Assembly (NCBI GenBank): GCA_002270295.1
Contig: NISF01000002.1
Location: forward strand, 124,001 to 188,000
DNA from: Enterobacter sp. 10-1
Lineage (GTDB): Bacteria; Pseudomonadota; Gammaproteobacteria; Enterobacterales; Enterobacteriaceae
Reading direction: 5' to 3'
Length of the DNA stretch: 64,000 nt
Of this stretch, positions 19,392 to 28,166 are shown one piece after another (position 1 is the stretch's first letter; every line of letters begins with the position of its first letter). The position numbers were made by a program, and so were the translations under genes. The notes under the pieces were generated by a model. That model was given only the letters and a program-made list of their open reading frames with translations, made no database searches and was not told where the DNA came from.

Positions 19392-20209
19392 GCGCAGGAA
19401 CGGCGGGGCTGGTCATCGATCGGGTCAGCGTAACCTACCGCAACGGCCATACCGCGCTGCGGGATGCCTCCTTCAGCGTCCCGCAGGGTTCGATTGCCGC
19501 GCTGGTTGGGGTGAACGGCTCGGGGAAATCGACCCTGTTTAAAGCGCTGATGGGCTTCGTGCGCCTGGCGCGCGGCGATATTGCGATTCTCGGCCGGCCG
19601 GTCAACCAGGCGCTGCGGCAAAATCTGGTGGCCTACGTCCCACAGTCCGAAGAGGTCGACTGGTCGTTCCCGGTGCTGGTGGAGGACGTAGTGATGATGG
19701 GACGCTACGGCCATATGGGCTGGCTGCGGCGGGCAAAGGCTCGCGACCACGAGATCGTTGACGCGGCGCTGGCGCGCGTAGGCATGAGCGAATACCGCCA
19801 GCGGCAGATCGGCGAACTCTCCGGCGGCCAGAAAAAGCGTGTGTTCCTTGCCAGAGCCATCGCCCAGCAGGGCAAGGTGATCCTGCTGGATGAACCCTTT
19901 ACCGGCGTCGACGTGCAGACCGAAGCGCGGATCATCGCCCTGCTGCGGGAGCTGCGCGATGAAGGCTGCACCATGCTGGTCTCAACCCACAATCTCGGTT
20001 CGGTCAGCGAGTTTTGCGACTACACCGTGATGGTCAAAGGCACCGTTCTCGCGAGCGGCCCGACCGAGACCACCTTTACCGCCGAGAATCTGGAGCTTGC
20101 CTTTAGCGGCGTGCTGCGCCACGTGGTGCTGAAAGGCGGCGAGGATCGCATCATTACCGACGATGAACGGCCGTTTATCAGCCGCCGGGCAACAGGAGGC
20201 GAAGGATGA
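19388..20209 (+). CDS. sitB: Mn/Fe ABC transporter ATPase SitB
   Basis: A 273-residue ABC ATPase that energises SitCD. Walker A GVNGSGKST (about residues 39-47), signature LSGGQKKRVFLARA and Walker B VILLDEP are intact. It overlaps its neighbours by 4 bp on each side, showing tight operon coupling. Confidence 0.94.
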   Translation: MSAGTAGLVIDRVSVTYRNGHTALRDASFSVPQGSIAALVGVNGSGKSTLFKALMGFVRLARGDIAILGRPVNQALRQNLVAYVPQSEEVDWSFPVLVEDVVMMGRYGHMGWLRRAKARDHEIVDAALARVGMSEYRQRQIGELSGGQKKRVFLARAIAQQGKVILLDEPFTGVDVQTEARIIALLRELRDEGCTMLVSTHNLGSVSEFCDYTVMVKGTVLASGPTETTFTAENLELAFSGVLRHVVLKGGEDRIITDDERPFISRRATGGEG

Positions 20210-21054
20210 ACTGGCTGATCGAGCCGTTTGGCTATCAGTATATGCTGAACGCGATGTGGGTCTCCGCGCTGGTCGGCGGCGTGTGCGCATTTCTCTCGTG
20301 CTACCTGATGCTTAAAGGCTGGTCGCTGATTGGCGATGCCCTTTCCCACTCGATCGTCCCCGGCGTGGCGGGAGCCTATATGCTCGGCCTGCCCTTTGCG
20401 CTGGGCGCCTTTCTCTCCGGCGGGCTGGCGGCGGGCAGCATGCTGTTTCTCAACCAGCGCTCAAAGCTCAAGGAAGATGCCATTATCGGGCTGATTTTCT
20501 CCTCCTTCTTCGGTATCGGGCTGTTTATGGTGTCGCTCAACCCGACCTCGGTAAATATTCAGACCATTATCCTTGGCAATATTCTGGCGATTGCCCCGGA
20601 GGATATTATCCAGCTGGCGGCGATTGGCTTTATTTCGATAGTCATCCTGCTGCTGAAATGGAAAGATCTGATGGTGACCTTTTTCGATGAAAGCCACGCT
20701 CGCTCCATCGGCCTGAACACCACCGGACTCAAGCTGCTGTTCTTCACCCTGCTGGCGGCCTGTACCGTTGCGGCGCTGCAAACCGTGGGCGCGTTTCTGG
20801 TGATTTGCCTGGTGGTCACCCCCGGCGCCACCGCCTGGCTACTCACCGACCGCTTTCCGCGCCTGCTGGCGATTGCCGTCGCCATCGGCAGCCTGACCAG
20901 CTTCTTCGGCGCCTGGCTGAGCTACTATCTGGACGGCGCCACCGGCGGCATTATCGTGGTGGCCCAAACGCTGCTGTTTCTGGCGGCATTTATCTTCGCG
21001 CCAAAGCACGGCCTGCTTGCCAGCCGCCGTCGCGCCAGGGAGGCCTCATGCTGA
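20206..21054 (+). CDS. sitC: Mn/Fe ABC transporter permease SitC
   Basis: A 282-residue integral membrane protein of the ABC-3 family (ZnuB/MntB-type) with about eight hydrophobic segments. The pair LKGWSLIGDALSHSIVPGV is the family's signature region. It shares this region with the downstream permease (LKGWALMGDAMSHAVFPGV), so SitC and SitD are paralogues that form a heterodimeric channel. Confidence 0.94.
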   Translation: MNWLIEPFGYQYMLNAMWVSALVGGVCAFLSCYLMLKGWSLIGDALSHSIVPGVAGAYMLGLPFALGAFLSGGLAAGSMLFLNQRSKLKEDAIIGLIFSSFFGIGLFMVSLNPTSVNIQTIILGNILAIAPEDIIQLAAIGFISIVILLLKWKDLMVTFFDESHARSIGLNTTGLKLLFFTLLAACTVAALQTVGAFLVICLVVTPGATAWLLTDRFPRLLAIAVAIGSLTSFFGAWLSYYLDGATGGIIVVAQTLLFLAAFIFAPKHGLLASRRRAREASC

Positions 21055-21902
21055 CCGCTCTGCTCGAACCGTTCCAGTTCTCTTTTATGATTAACGCCAT
21101 GCTGGTGGCGGCTATCGTTGCCGTCCCCTGCGCCCTGCTGTCGGTGTTTTTGGTGCTTAAAGGCTGGGCGCTGATGGGCGATGCCATGAGCCACGCGGTG
21201 TTTCCGGGGGTAGTGGTGGCGTACATCGTCGGCATTCCATTCGCCATCGGCGCCTTTATTGCCGGGCTGTTCTGCGCCATTGCCACCGGCTATCTTGATG
21301 ACAATAGCCGCATCAAGCGCGACACGATCATGGGGATTGTCTTTTCCGGCATGTTTGGCGCAGGGCTGGTGCTATACGTCGCCATTCAGTCCGAGATTCA
21401 TCTCGACCATATTCTGTTCGGCGATATGCTGGGCATCTCCGCGAGCGATATCGCGCAAACGTCGCTGATCGCGCTGGCTATTGCGCTGATTATTGGGCTG
21501 AAGTGGCGCGATTTTCTGCTGCACGCCTTCGACCCGCATCAGGCCAAGGCCAGCGGTTTACGCTGCGGGCTGCTGCACTACGGGCTGCTGTGTATGATTG
21601 CGCTGACTATCGTCGCGACGCTGAAAGCGGTGGGGATTATTTTGTCGATTTCGCTGCTGATAGCGCCGGGCGCTATCGCGCTGCTGCTGACGCGGCGCTT
21701 TATCAGCGCGCTGCTGCTGGCGGTGGCGCTCGCCGTGAGCTGTTCGCTGGGCGGCGTCTGGCTGTCGTTTTATCTCGATAGCGCCCCGGCGCCCACCATC
21801 GTGGTGCTGTTCACCGCGCTGTTCATCATTACGTTCGTTTATACTTCGATGCGCGATAGCCAGACGCAGGCCGACTCCGCAGAGGTCGAGGGCCGCGGCT
21901 AG
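21048..21902 (+). CDS. sitD: Mn/Fe ABC transporter permease SitD
   Basis: The second ABC-3 permease, 284 residues. The ATG at 21048 is chosen because it overlaps the sitC stop by 7 bp, is preceded by GGGAGG, and gives the normal family length; a longer in-frame reading starts inside sitC. The C-terminal tail after the last membrane segment (SQTQADSAEVEGRG) is polar. Confidence 0.93.
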   Translation: MLTALLEPFQFSFMINAMLVAAIVAVPCALLSVFLVLKGWALMGDAMSHAVFPGVVVAYIVGIPFAIGAFIAGLFCAIATGYLDDNSRIKRDTIMGIVFSGMFGAGLVLYVAIQSEIHLDHILFGDMLGISASDIAQTSLIALAIALIIGLKWRDFLLHAFDPHQAKASGLRCGLLHYGLLCMIALTIVATLKAVGIILSISLLIAPGAIALLLTRRFISALLLAVALAVSCSLGGVWLSFYLDSAPAPTIVVLFTALFIITFVYTSMRDSQTQADSAEVEGRG

Positions 21903-21919
21903 CGCCAGGGCCCGGAAAG

Positions 21920-21947
21920 GTGCCGGCTATTTTTTTGGCCGGTATTT
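21920..21947. terminator. hairpin between convergent sitD and ygbA
   Basis: GTGCCGGC and GGCCGGTA can pair around a T-rich loop, with T5 after the 3' arm on the plus strand (ATTTTTCC). It overlaps the 3' end of ygbA. It is a plausible sitD terminator. Confidence 0.5.
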
Positions 21948-22271
21948 TTCCGGCAGCTCGGGTACCGGGCGCCGGTCATCAATCAGATGACGAATGGTTA
22001 ATATCGGGTGGCGCCAGAGCATTCGCGGCCCCGCCCAGCGCATGATCTGCTTCATCTCTTCGCGTTTTGCCGGCTGATAGCAGTGCACCGGGCACTGCTT
22101 GCAGGCCGGCTTTTCTTCACCAAACACGCATTTATCCAGCCGCTTGTCGGCATAGGCATTGAGCGCCTGATAGTGCTCCGCGTCGCCTGTAGCCTCCGGG
22201 CAGCGGCGCCGATAGAGCGAAATCATCCTGCTGATGGTCTCTTTTTCGCGATCGATACGTTTACCCGCCAT
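21927..22271 (-). CDS. ygbA: YgbA, NsrR-regulated 'nitrous oxide-stimulated promoter' family protein
   Basis: A 114-residue cysteine-containing protein matching E. coli YgbA. The conserved core has C-x8-C-x2-C-x3-C cysteines (KCVFGEEKPACKQCPVHC) followed by a basic segment, suggesting metal or cluster binding. The ATG at 22271 with GGGGGCAGG upstream is preferred over an in-frame GTG at 22298. Function is unknown; in E. coli it belongs to the NsrR regulon, and an NsrR-type site lies just upstream here. In E. coli it sits between fhlA and mutS; here insertions surround it. Confidence 0.88.
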   Translation of the reverse strand: MAGKRIDREKETISRMISLYRRRCPEATGDAEHYQALNAYADKRLDKCVFGEEKPACKQCPVHCYQPAKREEMKQIMRWAGPRMLWRHPILTIRHLIDDRRPVPELPEKYRPKK

Positions 22272-22289
22272 AGCCTGCCCCCGGCAACA

Positions 22290-22312
22290 AAGATGCACCT
22301 ATAATACACCTT
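22290..22312. promoter_or_regulatory. NsrR-type operator upstream of ygbA
   Basis: AAGATGCACCT and TAATACACCTT form the 11-1-11 inverted-repeat arrangement of NsrR sites, and the left arm matches the AAGATGCAYTT half-site well. It lies 19-41 bp upstream of the ygbA ATG. This supports nitric-oxide derepression of ygbA. Confidence 0.7.
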
Positions 22313-22347
22313 AAGGCGGCGCGGTGCAGCCGGTTACTCCCTGAGGA

Positions 22348-22629
22348 TTAGGCCGGCTTATCCACGTGCCCCAGCGGTTTTTCCGGGAAGCAGACATCGC
22401 GTACCCGACGCTTGAGCTCCGCCGCATCGGGGAAACCGTCGTCCTGTTTGCGATCCCAGATTTGCACATCGTCTACGCTGATGGTGAATATTCCCCCGGT
22501 TCCCGGCACCAGCGTTACCGAGCCGATATCGGTGCTGAAGGTGTGCAGCAGCTCCTGCGCCATCCAGCTGGCGCGCAGCATCCAGTTACATTGGGAGCAG
22601 TAGGTGATGGTAATGGCGCGCTTAGTCAT
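22348..22629 (-). CDS. SelT/SelW/SelH-family (Rdx) thioredoxin-like protein
   Basis: A 93-residue protein of the Rdx family. The redox motif CSQC sits in ITYCSQCNWMLRA near the N-terminus, with cysteine in place of the selenocysteine used in eukaryotic SelW. The GTGGIFTI segment is also conserved. The ATG at 22629 has AGGA 7 bp upstream and is preferred over a TTG further up. Substrate is unknown. It lies between ygbA and the heme-uptake operon, transcribed divergently from the latter. Confidence 0.85.
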   Translation of the reverse strand: MTKRAITITYCSQCNWMLRASWMAQELLHTFSTDIGSVTLVPGTGGIFTISVDDVQIWDRKQDDGFPDAAELKRRVRDVCFPEKPLGHVDKPA

Positions 22630-22741
22630 TGTTATCCTCAATAGTTCCTACCTGAATGATCAGGTTAGTTAATCGTTAAGCCGAATTGTAAGCAACTTTA
22701 TGAATAAAATGTGGAGATATAATGAATTAGTTGCAAATGGA

Positions 22742-22760
22742 AATACTTATCATTAGTATT
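22742..22760. promoter_or_regulatory. Fur box 1 upstream of the heme receptor gene
   Basis: AATACTTATCATTAGTATT is a 19-bp near-palindrome with perfect 6-bp arms and a TATCATT core, as in Fur boxes. It lies 110 bp upstream of the receptor start. Confidence 0.65.
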
Positions 22761-22840
22761 CGCAAAATTACAGGGAATGAATTCGCCAGCGAAAGGAAAT
22801 AACGGGGTGAATCGACAAATCTGGAAGTAACGCGTGAGCC

Positions 22841-22857
22841 GATACTAATAATTATCA
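22841..22857. promoter_or_regulatory. Fur box 2 upstream of the heme receptor gene
   Basis: GATACTAATAATTATCA resembles the Fur consensus and ends 13 bp before the ATG, so a bound repressor would overlap the ribosome-binding region. It is a second iron-control site for the operon. Confidence 0.55.
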
Positions 22858-22870
22858 AGGCGTGGCTACT

Positions 22871-25243
22871 ATGTACAAATCCACTCAATCAACAGCATGG
22901 TTTAAAAAAAGCCTGCTGGTGACTTCTTTGCTCGCAGCAATTTATCAGACCTCCGCCGGGGCGGCTGACAGCACCAATAAAAATCTCACCAGCGATGCAT
23001 CATCCGATGATAGTTCGGAGCTGATGACCGTGACCGCACCCGCGCCCGAGCTGAAGGCAGGCAGCGAACACTCCGTTAGCGCCCAGGATCTGCAGGATAA
23101 AGGCGCGAAAGATTTTGGCTCCATCATGCGCTATGAACCGCTGATTGGCGCCACCGGCGCCAGCGGCGGATCGGGCAACGGTAAAAGCGGCTTCGACCGC
23201 GGCGGCTATACCGGCTACAACATTCGCGGCATGGAGAGCAACCGCGTCGGCATCGACGTCGACGGCATTGCCCAGCCGAACGCGACCGGACGCAGCTACG
23301 TCAGCCGAGCGGGCCTCAACACCTTCGGCATCGGCCGCGACTACATTGACCCGTACATGTACGGCAGCATCAATATTCAGTCCGGCGCCACCTCTACCGA
23401 AACGGCCAACAGCTCCATCGGCGGTAACGTCTCTTTCCGTCCGAAATCTGCCGATGACTATCTGCACTCGGGTAAAACCAGCGCCTTTGGCTACCGCAGC
23501 GGCTACGACTCCGCCGACCGCAGCTGGCACAACGGCGTCACCATCGCCGGCGGCGATGAGACCCTGCGCGGGATCTTCGTCTACAGCCGTCGCGACGGTC
23601 AGGAAACGGAAAATAACAGCGGGACGGTCGATTCATATCCGGCCAACTGGCACTCCGACGCCTTTATGACCTCCGGGATCTGGCAGCCAAACGAAGAGCA
23701 CAAGCTGACCGGCACCTTCGATTACTACCATAAAACCAACCATACGCACTACGACACCTGGGACTCCAGCGGCGGCAGCGTTATCGGCACCGCCAACCAG
23801 ACCAGCCAGACGCGTCGCTGGGGCCTGAGTCTGAAAGACGACTGGACGCCGATGAACGACTATATCGATAGCGTGTCGACTAAGGTCTACTACCAGCATA
23901 CCGAGGCCCATGACTGGACCTATATGCCGGATAGCACCTCCCTGGCAATGGAGACCGTGAACTCGAACTTTGACACCGACACCTGGGGGTTCCAGACCGC
24001 GCTGGCCAAATCCGTGGGCCGTCATGACCTGAGCGGCGGCCTCAACGCCAGCACCACCAAAACCCAGCGTCCGTTCAGCCAGTCGCCGGTACCGAGCGTC
24101 TACAGCGCGATCATGCAGCCGGAAGCGGATAGCCGCGGCTACGTCATCGCCGGCTTCGTGCAGGATAAGATTAACTTCGATCTCGACAGCCATAACTTCG
24201 CCGTGATCCCGGGTATTCGCGTAGTGCACCAATCGACCAAACCTGAGAACCTCTCGGATCTGACCACCAACAGCAGCGTGCTGACCGGCTCCGCCGTCTC
24301 GACGCTGTACGGTAAGAACTCCGATACCCAGGCGCTGCCGTCGCTGACCCTGCAGTACGATATGACTCCGCGCCTGATGACCTACCTGCAGTACCAGCGC
24401 GGCGCGCAGTTCCCGAACGCCAGCCAGCTGTACGGCTCATGGAACCTCGGCTCCAGCTATGCCGGACGGGCGCAGTACGCGCTGATCGGCAATACCGATC
24501 TGAAAACCGAAACCAGCGATAACTTCGAGTGGGGGATGAAAGGCGAGGTGACGGAAGGCATCACCATGCGTACCGCGCTGTTCTACAACAGCTATAAAAA
24601 CTTTATCGCCTATAGCCGCTACACGCGCTCCGGCAACCCGGACCAATTCACCAACGTACCATCGAATATCTATACCATTTATCAGGCGGAAAACCGCGAT
24701 AAGGCCTATATCTACGGCGGCGAAATCAGCGCCAAATTTAACTTTGGCACCTGGTTTGAAGAGGTTAACGGCCTGAGCGCCACCCTCGCCTACGGCTATA
24801 GCGAAGGGAAATCGAAGTCCAGCTATAACGGCGACAAGTACGTCGACCTCGATAGCGTCGCGCCAATGAAGGCTATCGTCGGCGTGGCCTGGGACGACCC
24901 GGCAAAAGTGTACGGTACCGCGCTGACCGCGACCTTTGTTAAGGGCAAACGCGCCAGCACCACCAACCGCGAAAGCTATACCAACACCGGCTCGGCGATC
25001 ACAGATTCCACCAGCGAATATATGCGCGTGCCTGGCTACGGCATGCTCGACTGGACCGCTTACTGGCAGGTGGCGAAGAACGTGCGCCTGAACGGCGGGG
25101 TTTACAACATTACCGATCGTAAATACTGGGATTACCTGAGTAGCCGTAATATCGAGACATCGACCAACCAGGATGCCAATGACAAAGCGCTGGCGACGAT
25201 GCCTGGCCGTACCTGGCAGCTGGGCGTGAACGTCGATTTTTGA
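22871..25243 (+). CDS. hmuR: TonB-dependent heme/hemoglobin outer-membrane receptor
   Basis: A 790-residue outer-membrane receptor. The signal peptide ends near TSAGA (about 30). A TonB box-like ELMTVTAPA (about 50) is followed by the plug domain and then a beta-barrel that ends VNITDRKYW...WQLGVNVDF with a terminal aromatic residue. It resembles the hemoglobin/transferrin/lactoferrin receptor family. The ATG at 22871 has AAGG 10 bp upstream; an in-frame GTG at 22862 lies too close to it. Location before hmuSTUV and two Fur boxes point to heme uptake. The exact ligand and the symbol are inferred. Confidence 0.82.
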   Translation: MYKSTQSTAWFKKSLLVTSLLAAIYQTSAGAADSTNKNLTSDASSDDSSELMTVTAPAPELKAGSEHSVSAQDLQDKGAKDFGSIMRYEPLIGATGASGGSGNGKSGFDRGGYTGYNIRGMESNRVGIDVDGIAQPNATGRSYVSRAGLNTFGIGRDYIDPYMYGSINIQSGATSTETANSSIGGNVSFRPKSADDYLHSGKTSAFGYRSGYDSADRSWHNGVTIAGGDETLRGIFVYSRRDGQETENNSGTVDSYPANWHSDAFMTSGIWQPNEEHKLTGTFDYYHKTNHTHYDTWDSSGGSVIGTANQTSQTRRWGLSLKDDWTPMNDYIDSVSTKVYYQHTEAHDWTYMPDSTSLAMETVNSNFDTDTWGFQTALAKSVGRHDLSGGLNASTTKTQRPFSQSPVPSVYSAIMQPEADSRGYVIAGFVQDKINFDLDSHNFAVIPGIRVVHQSTKPENLSDLTTNSSVLTGSAVSTLYGKNSDTQALPSLTLQYDMTPRLMTYLQYQRGAQFPNASQLYGSWNLGSSYAGRAQYALIGNTDLKTETSDNFEWGMKGEVTEGITMRTALFYNSYKNFIAYSRYTRSGNPDQFTNVPSNIYTIYQAENRDKAYIYGGEISAKFNFGTWFEEVNGLSATLAYGYSEGKSKSSYNGDKYVDLDSVAPMKAIVGVAWDDPAKVYGTALTATFVKGKRASTTNRESYTNTGSAITDSTSEYMRVPGYGMLDWTAYWQVAKNVRLNGGVYNITDRKYWDYLSSRNIETSTNQDANDKALATMPGRTWQLGVNVDF

Positions 25244-25267
25244 TAGATCCAATAATAAGAAACCTGC

Positions 25268-25287
25268 CCCCGGCCATCGTGCCGGGG
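25268..25287 (+). other. intercistronic hairpin between receptor and heme-degrading protein genes
   Basis: CCCCGGC (25268-25274) and GCCGGGG (25281-25287) form a perfect 7-bp stem with a 6-base loop and no T-run. It may stabilise the upstream receptor mRNA or partly attenuate downstream genes. Confidence 0.5.
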
Positions 25288-25315
25288 TTACTCATCGTAG
25301 AGAAGGATGTGAATT

Positions 25316-26356
25316 ATGCGAGACGCTCAACATCAACCTGCCCCGCTGTGGCAGCGCTATCTGACCACTAAAGCGCAATCCTCCGCCAAATACGCCCGCG
25401 ATATCGCCGCCGAAATGGGGATTAGCGAAGCCGAACTGACCGAAGCCCGCCTCGGCTACGATGCCGTGCGCCTGCAGGACGACGCGCGCGCTATCCTGGC
25501 CGCGCTGGAAGCCGTCGGCGAAACGAAGTGTATCTGCCGCAACGAATATGCGGTACACGAGCAGGTCGGCGAATTTACCCACCAGCACCTCAACGGCCAC
25601 GCCGGGCTGGTGCTCAACCCGCGGGCCCTCGACCTGCGCCTGTTTCTCAGCCAGTGGGCCAGCGCTTTCCACCTGACCGACAACGATCGCCAGAGCATTC
25701 AGTTCTTCGATCATCACGGCGACGCGCTGCTGAAGGTCTACGCCACCGAACAAACCGATATGGCCGCCTGGGACGCGCTGATTGCTGAGCACACCCAGAA
25801 CGCGCCGACGCCGCTGGCGATTCGTCCCGTCGAGATCGCAAAATATGCAGACACCGTCGACGGCGCCGCGCTGGAGAGCGAGTGGCGCGCGATGACCGAT
25901 GTGCACCAGTTCTTCGTCCTGCTGAGAAAGCATAATCTGTCGCGCCAGCAGGCTTTCCGGGCGGTGAGCGACGACCTCGCCTGCCGCATTGAAAACGATG
26001 CCCTGCCGCGCCTGCTGGGCGCCATCCGCGAAGAGGGCAACGAAATTATGATTTTCGTCGGCAACCGCGGCTGCGTGCAAATTTTTACCGGCGCGATCGA
26101 AAAGCTGCTGCCGATGCGCGGCTGGCTCAATATTTTCAACAGCACCTTTACGCTACACCTGCGCGAAGACAGCGTTGACGAGGTTTGGGTGACCCGCAAG
26201 CCGACCACTGACGGTCACGTCACCAGCGTCGAGCTGTTCGCCAAAGACGGCACGCAGATCGCCCAGCTCTTCGGCCAGCGCAGCGAAGGCCACCCGGAGC
26301 AGGAGCAGTGGCGCAGCCAGGTTGACCGTCTGACGACGGAAGGACAGACCGCATGA
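25316..26356 (+). CDS. hmuS: heme-degrading/heme-transport protein, HemS/HmuS family
   Basis: A 346-residue cytoplasmic heme-binding protein made of two repeated HemS/ChuS halves (about 30-170 and 200-340). Members bind heme and degrade it to free iron, or traffic it. Conserved TDVHQFF and IFVGNRGCVQIFTG are in the second half. It starts 72 bp after the receptor and overlaps hmuT by 4 bp. Confidence 0.9.
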   Translation: MRDAQHQPAPLWQRYLTTKAQSSAKYARDIAAEMGISEAELTEARLGYDAVRLQDDARAILAALEAVGETKCICRNEYAVHEQVGEFTHQHLNGHAGLVLNPRALDLRLFLSQWASAFHLTDNDRQSIQFFDHHGDALLKVYATEQTDMAAWDALIAEHTQNAPTPLAIRPVEIAKYADTVDGAALESEWRAMTDVHQFFVLLRKHNLSRQQAFRAVSDDLACRIENDALPRLLGAIREEGNEIMIFVGNRGCVQIFTGAIEKLLPMRGWLNIFNSTFTLHLREDSVDEVWVTRKPTTDGHVTSVELFAKDGTQIAQLFGQRSEGHPEQEQWRSQVDRLTTEGQTA

Positions 26357-27171
26357 AACGCTGGCTCGTACTGTTGACGGTCTTGCCGCTGGTTGCCAGC
26401 GCCGCCGCCGAACGCATCATCTCTCTCGGCGGCGACGTCACCGAAGTGGTTTACGCCCTCAATGCCCAGCAGCAGCTGGTCGCCAAAGACAGCACCAGCA
26501 CCTGGCCCGCCGAGGCGCAGTCGCTGCCGGACGTGGGCTATCTGCGCCAGCTCAACGCCGAAGGGATCCTCTCGCTACGTCCGACCCTCGTGCTGGCCAG
26601 CGCCCAGGCCCAGCCTTCGCTGGTGCTAAAAAAGGTGCAGGAAAGCAGCGTGAAGGTTATTGACGTGCCGGGGGGCTACAGCCTGGCGTCAATTGATAAA
26701 AAGGTCGCCACGATTGCTGATGCCTTAGGCAAACAGGAACAGGGCGATGCGCTGCTGCAGAAGCTGCACCAGCAGATCGCGCAAATCCCCACCCAGCCGC
26801 TTAACAAGCGGGTGCTGTTTATTCTCAGCCACGGCGGGATGAACACGCTGGTTGCCGGGAAGCAGACGGCGGCTGACGGCGCGATCCGCGCCGCCGGCCT
26901 GCAGAACGCGATGCAGGGCTTCGACCACTACCGCAGCATGTCCCAGGAGGGCGTGGTCGCCAGCCTGCCGGACCTGGTGGTCATCTCCGCCGACGGGCTT
27001 AAGGGCATGGGGGGCGAAGCGGGACTGTGGAAACTCCCCGGCCTGGCGCAAACCCCGGCGGGACGCCATAAGCAGGTGCTGGTGATTGACGATATGGCGC
27101 TGCTCGGGTTTGGCCCACGCACGCCGCAGGCGGTCATCACGCTGCGGCAAAAAGCGGAGCAGCTGCCCTGA
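26353..27171 (+). CDS. hmuT: heme ABC transporter periplasmic binding protein
   Basis: A 272-residue class-III (BtuF/FhuD-like) binding protein with a signal peptide (cleavage near ASAAA) and the opening RIISLGGDVTEVVYAL typical of HmuT/PhuT heme-binding proteins. It takes heme delivered by the receptor and passes it to HmuUV. It overlaps hmuS by 4 bp, and its last base is shared with the hmuU ATG. Confidence 0.92.
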   Translation: MKRWLVLLTVLPLVASAAAERIISLGGDVTEVVYALNAQQQLVAKDSTSTWPAEAQSLPDVGYLRQLNAEGILSLRPTLVLASAQAQPSLVLKKVQESSVKVIDVPGGYSLASIDKKVATIADALGKQEQGDALLQKLHQQIAQIPTQPLNKRVLFILSHGGMNTLVAGKQTAADGAIRAAGLQNAMQGFDHYRSMSQEGVVASLPDLVVISADGLKGMGGEAGLWKLPGLAQTPAGRHKQVLVIDDMALLGFGPRTPQAVITLRQKAEQLP

Positions 27172-28166
27172 TGCGTGCCGCTCCCGCCCGTACTCTGTGG
27201 CTAATGCTGTTGCTGCTGGCAGGACTGACGCTGTTCGCCACCACCCTCGGGGCGATGCGTCTGCCGCTCGCCAGCCTGTGGCCGTCAGGAGATGAGGTGC
27301 TGCGCCATATCTGGCTGACGATTCGTCTGCCTCGCGTGCTGCTGGCGCTGCTGGTGGGCGCCGCGCTGGCGCTCTCCGGCTGCGTGATGCAGGGGCTGTT
27401 TCGCAACCCGCTCGCCGACCCGGGCCTGCTGGGGATCAGCAGCGGCGCGGCGCTGGCGGTAGCCTGCTGGCTGGTGCTGCCGCTGTCGGTGCCGGTACTG
27501 GTGGCGCTGTATGCGCCGATGCTGGCGGCCTTTATCGGCAGCATGGCGGTTATGGTGGTGATTTTTATCCTCAGCCGGGCCGGCGACGGCTCGCTGTCGC
27601 GCCTGCTGCTGGTCGGGATTGCCATCAACGCGCTGTGCGGCGCGCTGGTGGGCGCGCTGGCGTGGATAAGCAACGATACCCAGCTGCGCCAGCTTTCCCT
27701 GTGGGGGATGGGCAGCCTCGGCCAGGCGGAGTGGTCTACGCTGCTGGTGGCGGCCACGCTGATGGTCCCGGCATCAGCGGCGGTATGGCTGATGGCCTCG
27801 CGCCTCAATTTGCTGCAGCTTGGCGATGAGGAAGCGCACTACCTTGGGGTCAACGTCCGGGCGCTGCAGCGGCTTCTGCTGCTGTGCAGCGCGCTGCTGG
27901 TGGCGGCATCGGTAGCCATCAGCGGAGTGATCGGCTTTATTGGCCTGGTGGTTCCGCATCTGATGCGGATGTGGCTGGGGCCGGACCATCGCGGCCTGGT
28001 CCCCGGCTCGCTGCTCGCCGGCGCGATTTTACTGCTCCTCGCCGATACCCTCGCCCGCACCGTCGCCGCTCCCGCCGAAATGCCGGTCGGCCTGCTGACC
28101 AGCATGCTCGGCGCGCCGTGGTTTTTATGGCTTATTTTCCGCCAGCAGAGGACGATCAATGGATAA
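27171..28166 (+). CDS. hmuU: heme ABC transporter permease
   Basis: A 331-residue FecCD/BtuC-family permease with about nine or ten hydrophobic segments. The family signature QGLFRNPLADPGLLGISSGA is at about residues 71-90, and the ISGVIGFIGLVVPHLMR coupling region is near 250. It overlaps hmuV by 8 bp. Confidence 0.93.
   Translation: MRAAPARTLWLMLLLLAGLTLFATTLGAMRLPLASLWPSGDEVLRHIWLTIRLPRVLLALLVGAALALSGCVMQGLFRNPLADPGLLGISSGAALAVACWLVLPLSVPVLVALYAPMLAAFIGSMAVMVVIFILSRAGDGSLSRLLLVGIAINALCGALVGALAWISNDTQLRQLSLWGMGSLGQAEWSTLLVAATLMVPASAAVWLMASRLNLLQLGDEEAHYLGVNVRALQRLLLLCSALLVAASVAISGVIGFIGLVVPHLMRMWLGPDHRGLVPGSLLAGAILLLLADTLARTVAAPAEMPVGLLTSMLGAPWFLWLIFRQQRTING

Noticed and set aside
20805-21047. 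N-terminal extension of sitD into sitC
   Set aside because: It would lie within the sitC membrane-domain code in another frame; the ATG at 21048 has a ribosome-binding site and the normal length.
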